Positions 46,621 to 57,840 of a stretch of 64,000 bases of DNA are shown here, piece by piece. Made by a program: the position numbers and the translations under genes. Under the pieces are notes generated by a model. That model worked only from the letters and a program-made list of their open reading frames with translations, searched no databases and was not told the DNA's origin. The DNA is from Deinandra increscens subsp. villosa (taxonomy: Eukaryota; Streptophyta; Magnoliopsida; Asterales; Asteraceae), in assembly GCA_039602395.1 (NCBI GenBank), contig JBCNJP010000003.1, positions 28,064,140 to 28,128,139 of the forward strand, read 5' to 3'. Within the stretch, counting starts at the first letter, position 1. Every line of letters starts with the position of its first letter.

Positions 46621-48113
46621 TTTACCTAGGGATCAATCAGATCTCTGTAATCCTTCAGAACGTCTTCTATTTGTTCATCAGCAATATCCATATCAATTTT
46701 GTACACATCCTTGTTGATTTCTTGAATACTCCGATCTTTGGTAGTAGTGTCTTCTTTCAACACACTCTGAACTTCCTCATCATCTTTCTTTTCATCACCA
46801 TTATTATCATCATCATCTTCATCCATTACTTTTGTCTCACCATCAAGATCAACTCCTTCTTCTTCGGCAATTACCCTCATTTCAGGGGTAGTAAAATATC
46901 TTTCTATAGTTTGCTGAATTTCTCTGATAGAAGCACGAAGAGCTCCTGGAGCTGTCATGGTGAAGAGAAATAGTTCCTTCAGGTTGTCTTTGTGTGGGGC
47001 CACATTAAGGATGTCAGCTATTGAGACTTATTTCCATGCTTCTTCAATTGTAAATGGCTATCTTCCCATAGATTGAAACAGCTTCAATCTAACCTCCTTA
47101 GGTACTCTTGTATACCAGTCAAATTCAGTAAAATTTTCTTCTTTGTAAGCCCTATACCCCTCAATTTTGGTAGCATCATCTTTACTAGTACCAAGGTCTT
47201 GTGGTGGAGTGGTGGCTTTAGATTTTGAGCTTAAAGTTTTGGTAACATCCTCTTTTGCAGAAGGGACCTGTTGATGCTTGACTTGCTTCAATTCTTCACC
47301 CTATGATTTCACAGTATGTGAAAGCAAAGTGAAATGTGTTTGTAAATTTTGGTACAAAATCGTTAATTCATTTAGTGAAGGCTTGCTCTCCATTGGTTTG
47401 AAACCAATATCCTTGTGCAAAGAAGGACCATCAAGCCTTGCTTGATCATGTCCCTCACCCTGGTTTTCTTGGCTCCTAGAATTCCTAGCCACACCTTCAT
47501 TTACCCTCGGGCGCCACTAAAGGTTCCTTTGGGTCAGAAGATGGTCTAGTTGCCATGAATTGGGTCTTATTTATGTTACCACTGTCCACTGGATCCAGTG
47601 GGGATTCAAGTGTAGTGGTAGCCCTTTTCACATCAACCATGTCTATACTCCTATGACTGAACTCCTTACCAAAGTGTGGTTAGGGTGATTTTTCCTTGAG
47701 ACTCTTCAACACATCCCCTGCAAATAAGGTTTCTGGAGATAGTGCATCATAAGAAGTACAGAAAATGCTATCACCTTCATTTTGAGGTGTATATTGGCTT
47801 GGTCTTGTTGGAGTTTTTCCAGTGAATGAGGGATGTACATTCAACCCTATAGGTTCATCTCCTTTAGGAGAGTCACATTTTGCTTGGTTATCCCTTTTGG
47901 CACTCTTCTGCCTGCGGAGTTTGTCCTTGGCAAGGCTTAAAGTTTGGGTGGTTATGGGTTGCACACGTGGAATAGACCTTGCACCCTCTTTTTTAGGATT
48001 TTCTGGATCATTGTTGGGGGATGAAATGCCTGAAATGTTGACAAATTTTGAGTATCTCTTCCTCTTTTTAGGTGGTACTTGTTTGGAAGAGGAAGGATTG
48101 TCAGTTGGAGGTT

Positions 48114-48484
48114 TGTTGATACCTAATTTGTGCATCATGTGAAGTATCTGAACGAGACGATGTGAAGATCAAGATACAAGTTTAAGCTACTTGCCGAACC
48201 AGGTCCGAACCTGGAGTTCGGACCGGCCGAACCTCGAGTTCGGATAGGGTTCGGCCCAGATGTATATATATAGGAACTTTGTCTTGTAATCTGCGACGAA
48301 GGGAGACGAGTTGAGAGAGACTAGATTTTAACTATGTGTTTTTTAGAGTGTTTCCTCTAGAGAGCTTTATTGAGAGTTTGTAATTGAGTCTTTAGTGATT
48401 TCAATAAAACAAACTATTATTTACATCTCGTGTTCACTCTACGATCAAGCAAACCTCTAGTAAGATCCTTCTTACGGTTTTTCA
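48114..48484 (+). mobile_element. Solo LTR of the copy C family
   Basis: It begins TGTTGATACCTAATTTG and ends GTTTTTCA, with a perfect 5-bp target duplication AGGTT (48109-48113 and 48485-48489). It contains the CCGAAC/GTTCGG palindromic cluster (48191-48262) directly upstream of a TATA box (about 48260-48271) and AATAAAAC-type polyadenylation text. No primer site or internal sequence adjoins it. It splits the post-pol ORF of element E. Confidence 0.95.
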
Positions 48485-49689
48485 AGGTTCAACCTCTGCT
48501 GGTAACACAGGGTTGTCAACTGAAGCAATAAGCTCAGGATTTGCCTGTGGTTGACTATTGGTGCAGCCACTGGAGGTCTTAGTACAGGTATGGGATGGTC
48601 AGTGTCCCTGCCTGTATACCCTTTATTATTTTCTTTGCTTGACAGATAAGAAAATAATTTTTCATTTGGTACCCTTAATTGATCAGTTTTATCTGAGATT
48701 TTTAGTTTGGGTATCAAACTCCTTAGAATGTGCTGCAAAAACCTGGGATACATGTAAAAGAAGTGAACATTGTTTGGTTTTAAATTGTTCACCAACCCAT
48801 CCAGCAACATTCTAGAAAAATTAAAATTATGACCTTGTACCAGTGCATGAAAAGCTGAGGCATGCACTGAGAGAGTTCATCAACACTCTTCTTTGAGGAT
48901 AGATTTGCTAGAATCACATGTGCAAGAAATCTCCATTTGAATGGCAGTTGTGATTTCTTTAACTTCTTATCTGATCCTCCATACCCTACAGCCCCTTAAG
49001 GTTGCAAGATACTCAAAGGAGGGCACTTGTTTGAAGCCTCCTTGGTCATTGAACTTTAGATATGTTCTTATGACCTCTTCAGTGATTGTTACCTCGTGAC
49101 CTTGAACTTTTGAGTGTACATTATACACTCCTTCGGCAGTGTTTGTTCTTGAAGCATTTTTGCCAAAATTCTATAATCAGGACTTCGCAAATGTTTGGGT
49201 AAACAGTAAGAGCGTAGAAAATGTGTGATGCTTTCAGAAAGTCAATCACTTCATGAAATACAGAGTTTTTCTCTGTTTTTGACAATAGTGCCATTGTGTT
49301 ATGGTCAGCATGGAATAGGGCATTTGCATCAGAAGATGATTCCCCTTTCTTAGCTTTAGGTGCCATTTGTTGATGTTTGTTTGAAGATGAACAGAATCAG
49401 AGAAGTATGAGCAGGTAGTGAAGAAAAGTGAATGTTTGGAAGTATATGGGAGTAATGGTGAGTAACTGTGTGCAGTTAATTTGTGGAATCATGGGTTTTA
49501 GGTTACCGCTTGTCGCTTTAAATTAGGGATGTGGAAGGGACGGTTATTGTAAAAAGCACAAGTGGGTCTGGTAAAAGAGAAAAAGGTGGGTTGACGTGGC
49601 TTCTTCTTGTTGGACCTACGGTTATCCCATCGGACAACTTGCATAGATATTTTTTAGAAGATAACATTTTTCTTAAGGTATTAGTAAAA

Positions 49690-50038
49690 TTTTACCTCGG
49701 AAGACAAATTTTACCGATAACCTAGGTAAAATTTTATCTCGGGTGAAGTTACCTTGGATGAGGTTTTCATCAGAGATAACTCTTTTAATCTCTTTTAACT
49801 GTCCTGGTGAGATTATCTCGGAGAGATGACGTCATCCGATATAAATAAAGTTACCTCGGGTGTAGTTATCTCGGGTGAGATAATTTGTCCTTGGTAATTT
49901 TACTTATCTCGGATGTGGTTATCTCGGGTGAGATTTCTTCATCCGATATAAATAAAGTTACTTCGGGTGTGGTTATCTCAGGTGAAATAACATTTCCTTG
50001 GTAATTTTTCGTTATCTCAAGTGAGATTACCTCGGTAG
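49690..50038 (-). repeat. Pol to post-pol spacer of E with CCGAGGTAAC/TTATCTCGG cluster
   Basis: More than ten cores of TTA(C/T)CTCGG and complements lie in about 350 bp, the position that in element D is filled with TTCCGGTTGA. No ORF (49367-50124 is untranslated). Confidence 0.75.
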
Positions 50039-50124
50039 TACTTTTAACAAAAATTTTGTGATTCTTTTTATTTCAAGAGATGGAAGAAAAAAAAATTATT
50101 TTATCAGATTTGAAATGATTTTAT

Positions 50125-53100
50125 TTAATCAAAATTCATCAATCCTATAGCTGTGATAAGGTAGAAAAATCTGGCCTCATCAAATGCTTTTGTGAATAAG
50201 TCAACTAATTGGTTTTCAGTTGGAACATGATGGAGTTTGATTAATTTTTTTTCAACATAATCTCAATAAAATAATACCTGATTTCAATGTGCTTAGTCTT
50301 TGAATGTTTGACACGATTGTTGGTGATGCTGATGGTACTTATGTTGTCAGCATATATAGGAGTTTCCATGAAGTTGATGCCATAGTCCATCATCTGATTT
50401 TGAAACCAAAGCACTTGGCCATAGCATGCTGAAGCTGCAATGTATTTTGCTTATGCTATAGAAGTTGAGACACATGTCTACTTTTTGCATTGCCAAGACA
50501 CAAGTCTGTCTCCTAGAAATTGATATCCACCAGATATTGATTTTTTGTTAAGATTTCATCGTCCATAGTCACTGTCTGTGAAAGCCTTCAGATTGAAGTA
50601 TTTATTTTCAGAATACCATAACCCAAGCTTTGGTTGTCCTTTTAGGTATCTAAATTTTTTTTTCACAGCATTCAAGTGTGATTCCTTTGGTCCAGCCTGA
50701 TATCTAGCACACAAGCAAACACTGAAACATAATGTCAGGTCTGCTGGTTGTAAGATACATAAGGGAACCAATCATGGCCCTATATGTGTGCTCATCAATA
50801 GGTTCACCAATTACACCAGATGTTAACTTGTGTGATGTTGATATAGGAGTTTTGGCAGTGGAGGATGACAACATATCAAACCTCTTTAGCATATCCTAAA
50901 TATATTTTGATTGATTCAAGAAAATGCCTTCTTTTGTTTGCCTTACTTGAAGACCTAGAAAGAAAGTGAGTTCACCCATTGATCTCATTTCAAATTTTGC
51001 TTGCATTAGGGCTTCAAACTCCTTATAGATAGCATCTTTTTTCAAACCAAAAATGATATCATCCACATAAACTTAGACCATTAAGAGCTCCTTTCCAACT
51101 GTTCTAATGAAGAGAGTTTTGTCAAATAGCTCCTCTTTTGTATCCATGTGTGCTCCTCTTTTGTATCCATGTGTGGTTAGATAATAAGAGAGAGTCGCAT
51201 ACCAGGTTCTTGGTGCCTGTTTAAGACCATACAGAGCTTTTATCAGTTTGCACACCTTGTTTGGATGATGAGGATCTTCAAACCCAGGTGGTTGACACAT
51301 ATATACTTCTTCATTTAGTAATCCATACAGAATAGCACTTTTGACATCCATTTGGTAGACATGAAAGTTTTTGTAAGCAGCATAGGCTAAAAATATCCTA
51401 ATCTTGCTACTGGTGCAAAAACTTCATCATAATCTATTCCCTCTTCTTGAGCAAAGCCTTGAACCACTAACCTTGCCTTGTTTTTGCCACAATGCCCCTT
51501 TCATCCTTTTTGTTTCTAAAAACCCATTTGGTTCCAATTGGTGGTTGTGCATTCTTTGGTAGATCCACCAATTCCCATACTTTCTGTTTGTTGATTTGAA
51601 GCAGTTCTTCTTGCATAGCTTCAATCCAACTGTTTTCTCTTAAAGCTTCATTTATTTTCTTTGGTTGCTTCTGCGACAAGAAGCATGCACGTAGACAGAA
51701 GTTTGCATCATTTGATTGCTTCTTGTAAGTACAGGTGCTTCCACTTCTCCTATAACATTCTCTAGAGTATGATCTTTCAAAATTCTAGAGTTATAAGAAG
51801 GTGGGAATTCATGATGATAATTAGGCTCAGAAAGGTTAAATGGGGTAAACTAGTTTATAAGCACTAATTCTGGTATTTCCTGTTGAAGAAGGTGATTCTT
51901 GAACATCTTGATCATTTGAGGCAAAAGTCTCAATGATTTCTTCATTAATGTCATCAACAGGAGTAGGTGAACTTAAACCTTCAGGTAAAGTGGAGGTTGA
52001 GTTGCTACATCCTATCTGATTTTCTATTGAATCATGTGATTGATTGTTCAGATCACCTTCGTTTCTTGAGTTTCCAAGATTTATCGCTGTGTCTTGATGA
52101 GTTACCAGATGATTTTCAGCTGGTTGTTCTGATTCAATTTCAATCTAAGGAATAGGTGTTCCATCAGAATTGAATTAAATAACATTTCCTGGAGTCAAGT
52201 TGAAACTGGTTGTTGGGATATAAGGTCTTGTGCTGACAGATGAGAAGAATGGAGGATCAACACCTTTGAATCTGCCATTTGTAGCATTTTGGAATACTTA
52301 TGTCTGGACATTTTCACTAAGAGGCTTATCAATAGTTATATTGAAAGCAGTGGTTAGTGAATCAATATCAAATAACCATGAGGGCTCAGCTCTAAAATTG
52401 TTCTTTGATTTTTCATTAAATACCACATTTATGGTTTCTTCAATAATTTTAGAAGTGGTGTTATATACCCTGTATGCCTTAGAGACACCAGAGTATCCCA
52501 CAAAATAACCATCTATAGCTTTTTCAGCAAATTTTGATAGTTGTTCATTGGTTATTAGTATTGTAACATGACAGCCAAATGATTTAATAAAATAAATATT
52601 TGGTTTTCTTTTTCTCCGAATTTCATAGGGTGTCTTGTTTTGTCCTTTTACAATCAGAAGTCTGTTTTTCACATAGCATGCAGTGTTTACTGCCTCTGCC
52701 CAAAATGTTACAGGTAATTTTGATTCAGCTAACATAGATCTTGCAGCCTCAATTAAAGTTCTATTTCTTCTCTCAGCAACACCATTTTGCTGAGGGGTTC
52801 TAGCTGCACTGAATTACCTAGCAATTCCTTTTTCTTCACAAAAAGAGTTTAATACATGATTCTTAAACTCTGTACCGTTGTCACTTCTTATTGTTTTAAT
52901 TTTTAAATTAGACTGATTTTCAAGCTGAGTAATTAATGCTTTTAAAATCTCTGAAGTTTCATCTTTGGTTGAAAGAAAGAATACCCAGGTGTATCTTGAG
53001 AAATCATTAGTTATTACAAAACAATAAGACATTTTCCCTAAGCTCTTTATTCTTGTAGGACCAAATAAGTCCATATGTAGCAGTATTAAAGGACTTGAGA

Positions 53101-53700
53101 TAGAGCTTTCCAATTTAGGCTTATGAAAAGATTTGTGTTGCTTTCCTTTTAGACAAATAATACATTGTTCAGTGCATGTGAATGTTTTATTTGGTAAACC
53201 TTTGACCAATTCAAGTTTTATAAGTTTTTTCATAGTTTTAAAGTTCACATGACCTAATCTTCTATGCCATAAATTTGATTCATCTATAAAAGCCTTGGAT
53301 ATAAAGCAGGTGATACCATCCTTAGATATTGTATTTGTCATATCCAAAGTGTATAGACCATCCTTTCTAGGTGCTTTGATCAAGACCATTTCATGAGAAA
53401 TTTTGATACCTGGTTTAAGAATGATAGCTTCTTTCTCATTAAACATAACATTCAAATTCTTGTCACACATTTGTGAGACACTTAGAAGATTGAAGTTGAG
53501 AACATCAACATAATTTACCTTGTCAAAGATAAGCTTCCCATTGGTAACTGTACCTTGTCCAGAAATTTTTCCCTCAGTGCTTCCAAAAGAAACTGGTCCT
53601 TCATTAACTCTTTTTGTGTTTTTTAATAATTTTTTATTTCCTGTCATGTGGCAAGAACATCCACTATCTACAACCTAGATGTTGTTCTGAGATTTATTAG
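50125..53700 (-). pseudogene. pol: Pol of element E
   Basis: Protease VVDSGCSCHMTGNK keeps the D-S-G triad; the Trp before it is TAG (53675-53677). The integrase zinc domain (WHRRLGHVNF, CIICLKGKQHK) and core (LLHMDLFGPTRI; TIRSDNGTEFKN; NGVAERRNRT) retain the three catalytic acids, with TAA at 52815 between the last two. RT covers LVDLPKNAQPPIGTKWVFRN, KALYGLKQAPRTWY and VYVDDIIFG (about 51055-51069, TAA just before it). A 23-bp tandem duplication at 51129-51174 inserts about eight residues after GYKRGA. RNase H is broken and ends at 50125. Many lesions are C-to-T-type stops. Confidence 0.9.
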
Positions 53701-53733
53701 ATGTGTTCTGCACATGTTAAGACAAAGTATGAG

Positions 53734-56700
53734 TTAATTTCTGAGGGAGACCCAAGCCTTTGTGGTCTTGGGTCTTCCCATTGCATCATTGTATTTGTAC
53801 TCTTTGAGTACAAGTGTTTGAGTTACTTCTTGAAGTTTTAAAAACTCAGTCTCTGACTAATCATTGGTTGAGAATTTTGACTGTTTTAGGCAATAGAAAA
53901 AGAGTTTATTTTAGACTGAAAGTCTATGGCCTTTTGTTTTGTGACATTCCTTCTTGATCTATATTCCTTTTGTTTTCTTTCATTTGATGTTTCAGAGAAC
54001 TTTAGTTTGAAATATGAACTTGTGGGATCGAAATCTAAAGATTTTCTCTAGAAACACTTGTTTCTTTTGATTATTTGAAACAATAATAGTTTGATTAGGA
54101 CAAAAACTGTTGTTTACATTCCTAGAGTTCTTTCCAGAGTAACTTTTGTTGTCTGAGATAACTTTTACCTCGGGTACAAAAAATTTGTCTCCCGAGATAA
54201 CTTTTATCTTTCTTTCATTTTGTTGCTTTCTAGAGTGATTTTGTCCCTCCGAGGTAATTTTTACCTTGGGATCATGAATTTTGCCTTCCGAGATAAATTA
54301 TATCTCGGAATTAATTTTTCTTCCTTCGATAGCATAATTACTCCTTGGTTTTTGTTTCTTCTAAGTTTTAGTGACATGAAGTTGTTTAGATTTCTCAAAG
54401 TCATGATTGCTGAATTTTTGAAATCTTTTTTTGTTTACTGAGTTTGATTTTGTCTGTTCTGAGTGGTATTTATTTTGAATTTTTGATTCTTCAGAGTTGA
54501 CTTTTTCAAAACTTTCACAAACAAATTCTGATTTAGTTTCCCTTTTTCAGCTGTTTGACTTTTGATAGTTTGGCTAATATTTTTTTAAAAAAAGGTGATG
54601 ACAATTGATAGCAAGGTAACCAATTTTTCCACATATCAAACATTCCTTTATCATTTTGGTTTTAAACTCATAAATTTTTGAGATTTGAAGTGTTTTTGAC
54701 TTTGGAGCAAGATTTTGTTTCTTTAGTGTCTTTTAATTTCCAAAGAGTTTTCTTGTTTTTAACAGAGTTGCTGTGAATCTGAGGTTCATTTGAAACAACA
54801 GTTACTGATGACACCTTTTCAGTTTTTAACTCAGACATATCACTGGATTGTGTATCTTCTTTTCTTTTAATAATGGGATCAAGTGTAACTTGAATTTTAG
54901 TTTCTTTATTCTTAACCTTTTTCACACACTTAGTGTATGAATCAGGATAAGTGACCTTATAGTACCCAATTCCATTATTTAAATGATTTCCTGTTACTTT
55001 CTGACTTTGCCACATTTTCAGATGTTTCTCATTACTTACTTGTAGTTTTTCACAGTCAGCAGTAGCAACAGAAAATTTGATTTCACAGATACTCAATTCA
55101 GATTTTATTTCCTCATTTTCTTTGTTTGCAAAATCTAATTTAGAGAGCAGATCCTTGATTTGAGTAACAAGATTGGATTTTTCATGTTTTAAAGCACTGA
55201 TACTTTTTAGTAGTTCTTCAATCTTATTGTTGTAAGAAATATCAGCCTTTCTAGGGTATTCTCTGATTTCTTTTAGACTTTCCATTTCCTCAATGAGTTC
55301 AAGGTTATGTTTTCTATAATTTTTTATCTGCTCAGCACATTCAAATTTACAAAGAAGAGAAAGTACTTCATTTGGGATTTTAGTGTTTACCTCATAGTTT
55401 GAAGAGGTATCCATGGATGAAGTTGAGGAGTTTTCAGCAGAGTAAGAGATTTCTTTTGTCATTAAAGCATGATTGATTGGCGAGAACTCTTGCATGATTT
55501 CCTCCCAATCAACACAACTGGTTTGATTAGCAACAACAGCAGCTGCATGGCTTTGTGGCTTTGAGCTTGATGACGGAGCAGTAGGACTTTCAGTAGATAC
55601 ACTTGATGTTGATGGTTTTGTTCTTTAGCCTATGTCATGTGTAGGATAGGTAACTGGTGTGTATGCATTGTGAGGTCTCTGATACTTGTTTCCTCCATCT
55701 TGGCTTATGTTTTCTCTTTTGGGCTACTTGCATTCCCTAGTAAAATGTCCTAATTAGTGACAATTGTAGCATTTGGCTTTACTTTTGTCAAACCCAATTT
55801 GAGCATTTCTATCTCCATTGAACTTTCTGCATGTTCTCTTGTAGAACCTTTGTGCACGTAAGGAGATCATTGCTAGTTATATGTAGATGTCCATCTCTTC
55901 TAGATCATCAGCACTGAAGCATTCTAGATCTGATCTAGTGAGCCCATTCTGACTGTTATCTGCAATATGAGCAAAGTTGTTATAAAAGAGGGGCATGATT
56001 TCATTACCTCTTGATGATGTAGGATAAGTGGTCAAAGGAGCTTGTTCACTGTAGTGACTTCTATCTTCATGAGCAGTGATTAGTGCAGTAGATGTTGGAA
56101 TGGTTAAGTTCACTGGTTTGTTCAGAATACCAGATTTTTCATTTATTTCCATTTCATGTGCACTGAGCATTCCATAAGTTCACCCAACTTTAAAGTTTTG
56201 AGATCCTTGTTATACTTGATGCTCACAGTATATACTGTCCAGACATCAGAAAGTGATCTTAGAAACTTTCTGATCACATCTCCATTTTTCATCTTCACAT
56301 CGTTTCCCTGTAATTAAGTTGAACAAAACGTAGATATTGAGAATTCATACTTTCACCATTTTTATTAGAAAAAATTTCATATATTTGTTTCAGAACATCT
56401 TTCTTATTTTCCTTAACTTCATCAGTTCCTTTGTACATTTCGTTTAAAGCTTTCCATAAATCAAAAGCGGTTTTGCAATATTTGAAACCTACGAGAACAG
56501 AGTTTGGAAGTGCTGCTTGTAATGCCCATAGAGCTTTATGATCTCCCTCAACCAACTTGTGGTCATCATCGGAAAAGTCAACAACAACTTTTACTATATC
56601 TACACTTCGTGTAGTAGCAGATTTTGCTATAGGGAGAGTAGGGCCATACATAACAGATTTCCACATTCTAAAGTCATAATGATGAAGATAACCTATCATT

Positions 56701-56777
56701 CGTATATTCCATGTATCAAAATCATCGGACATGAACGATGGTGGTTTGTTTGAACTACCATTCCGTGATTCTCCCAT
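53734..56777 (-). pseudogene. gag: Gag of element E
   Basis: It starts MGESRNGSSNKPPSF; the copia Gag domain continues through FDTWNIRMIGYLH and NGESMNSQYLRFVQL. DLECFSADDLEEMDI follows. Zinc knuckle 1 (about 55720-55780) keeps CYNC and GHFTREC but has TAA in place of the residue after CH. A coiled coil (55300-54990) precedes a degenerate second knuckle CLICGKIGYLAINC (about 54594-54640, His replaced by Tyr). The tail contains the CCGAGGTAAC cluster (54124-54314) and ends GRPKTTKAWVSLRN with TAA at 53734-53736, the same position as in D. Pol is in the -1 frame. Confidence 0.85.
54124..54314 (-). repeat. CCGAGGTAAC/TTATCTCGG cluster in gag tail of E
   Basis: About seven copies of the element E motif in both orientations lie in 190 bp, between knuckle 2 and the gag stop. 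It is homologous in position to the TTCCGGTTGA cluster of D at 24318-24375. Confidence 0.75.
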
Positions 56778-56887
56778 GACTAAAGATGAAAAAGTGGAAA
56801 GAGTGACTTTTTACTAAAACAGAGTATTTGGGTAAAACAGAGTTTTAAAACTAAATATGAATTCAAGTTTTAAAAATACGAGCCAAG

Positions 56888-56899
56888 GCTCTGATACCA
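56888..56899 (-). other. Primer-binding site of element E
   Basis: It reads GCTCTGATACCA on the plus strand, two bases inside the 5' LTR. Confidence 0.85.
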
Positions 56900-56901
56900 C
56901 T

Positions 56902-57569
56902 TGTAGGATTGAAATCTGGTTACAGAGTTTAACCAATTACAAGGTTTTACTTAGAATTAACCAGGCGGAACCAAGTTAATTCTTATGCTCTGTTTGAAGT
57001 AAAGTAATATGAAATTGAATACAAGACAAGTATAACAATAATATGAATAAAACTGAATAGTGTATTATAACTTACAGATTCGAAGTACATATGAGAGTGA
57101 TTTACACTTTGCTTGTTTAAGCATGGTTACAAGTGTCTATATATAGTACCCTAAGGAATCAGGAGAACCCTTGATTCCTCTAACGATCATCTAGACCGTC
57201 AAGTAAAGATACAAGAACTAGAATAATATTAAACTAGTCTAGAAGATAATCGTGTCAGCTTCATGTCAGGAGAATGGCGGGAAACTGGATCAGATATGTC
57301 AGAGACAAGTGGAGCTGGTCAAATTGGTGTCCGAGATAACTCGCCTTACCGAGGTAACTTGAGTTATCTCGGGCGTATCCACTGTCCGAGATAAAATTGT
57401 GCTCCCGAGGTAAAATAAGCTTCCGAGGTAAAATGACCTTCCGAGGTAACTTTAAGTTATCTCAGGCAATCTGTTCTTCCGAGGTAACTTATCTCGGGCC
57501 TTCTATTCTTCCTAGATAACTTGTTTAGGCTGATCAGCATCATTTCTTCAGGTGAAATAATTCCTTACA
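56902..57569 (-). repeat. 5' LTR of element E (668 bp)
   Basis: The plus-strand borders are TGTAGGATTG and ATTCCTTACA, with CATGG outside. The motif cluster CCGAGGTAAC/TTATCTCGG (57333-57516) lies upstream of a TATA box (CTATATATAG, about 57137-57146). Confidence 0.9.
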
Positions 57570-57840
57570 CATGGACTCTGGAGATTCAAACCATCTTACT
57601 GCCAATCCAGGTACAATACAGTTTTTAGTATCAAAAACTACAATTCCAATATTTTTGTTGGAAATGGTACCTCGTTGCCAGTTTATGGTTCGGGAATGCA
57701 ATCCATCGTTTTCAAAACCAAACCTACCACTTAAACTATGTTCTTGTCACCCCACGATACCCCCACCCTTAACCATCGACATGATGCTTATTGGGAATAT
57801 CATAATTGAAAACTAAAGAGGATAGATACCAAATTTATCC
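57570..57840 (+). pseudogene. Protease fragment of element F (3' of the E insertion)
   Basis: After the CATGG duplication the sequence continues MDSGDSNHLTANPGTIQF, the copia aspartic protease active-site region (D-S-G, then H-L-T). It runs on through a shifted IFVGNG-like segment and is lost by about 57840, where gypsy element I starts. No integrase of F is present. Confidence 0.8.

Larger units (their letters stand above)
44452..49366 (-). pseudogene. Post-pol ORF of element E (unknown function)
   Basis: The start MAPKAKKGESSSDAN is followed by HNTMALLSKTEKNS, EVIDFLKASHIFYALTV and IIEFWQ, then after a frameshift GHEVTITEEVIRTYLKFNDQ. A block FFYMYPRFLQHILRSLIPKL lies at about 48690-48760. 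Then come a low-complexity Ser/Pro/Lys linker with basic KKRKRY, acidic runs (DEDDDDNNGDEKKDD, about 46800), and a longer well-kept segment (46370-45432: AYKNVSSPEHKLDYSRTVF, EFNERMMSHMAQLKMINELK, coiled coil). Several frame breaks and a solo LTR (48114-48484) interrupt it. The same start occurs in element D. It occupies the env-like position of Sireviruses, but I see no convincing signal peptide or transmembrane helix. Confidence 0.7.
36651..57569 (-). mobile_element. Sirevirus-like Ty1/copia element E, with nested insertions
   Basis: Complete on the minus strand from 5' LTR (56902-57569) to 3' LTR (43356-43912 plus 36651-36692). It is flanked by a perfect target duplication CATGG (36646-36650 and 57570-57574). 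Its own length is close to 14 kb after removing two inserts: 36693-43355 and the solo LTR 48114-48484. Contents are gag, pol in copia order, a spacer with an iterated motif, and a post-pol ORF of more than 4 kb. Confidence 0.9.

Noticed and set aside
44452..49366. Calling the post-pol ORF an envelope gene
   Set aside because: The position fits, but no signal peptide, furin-like site or transmembrane helix could be supported from the reading frames.
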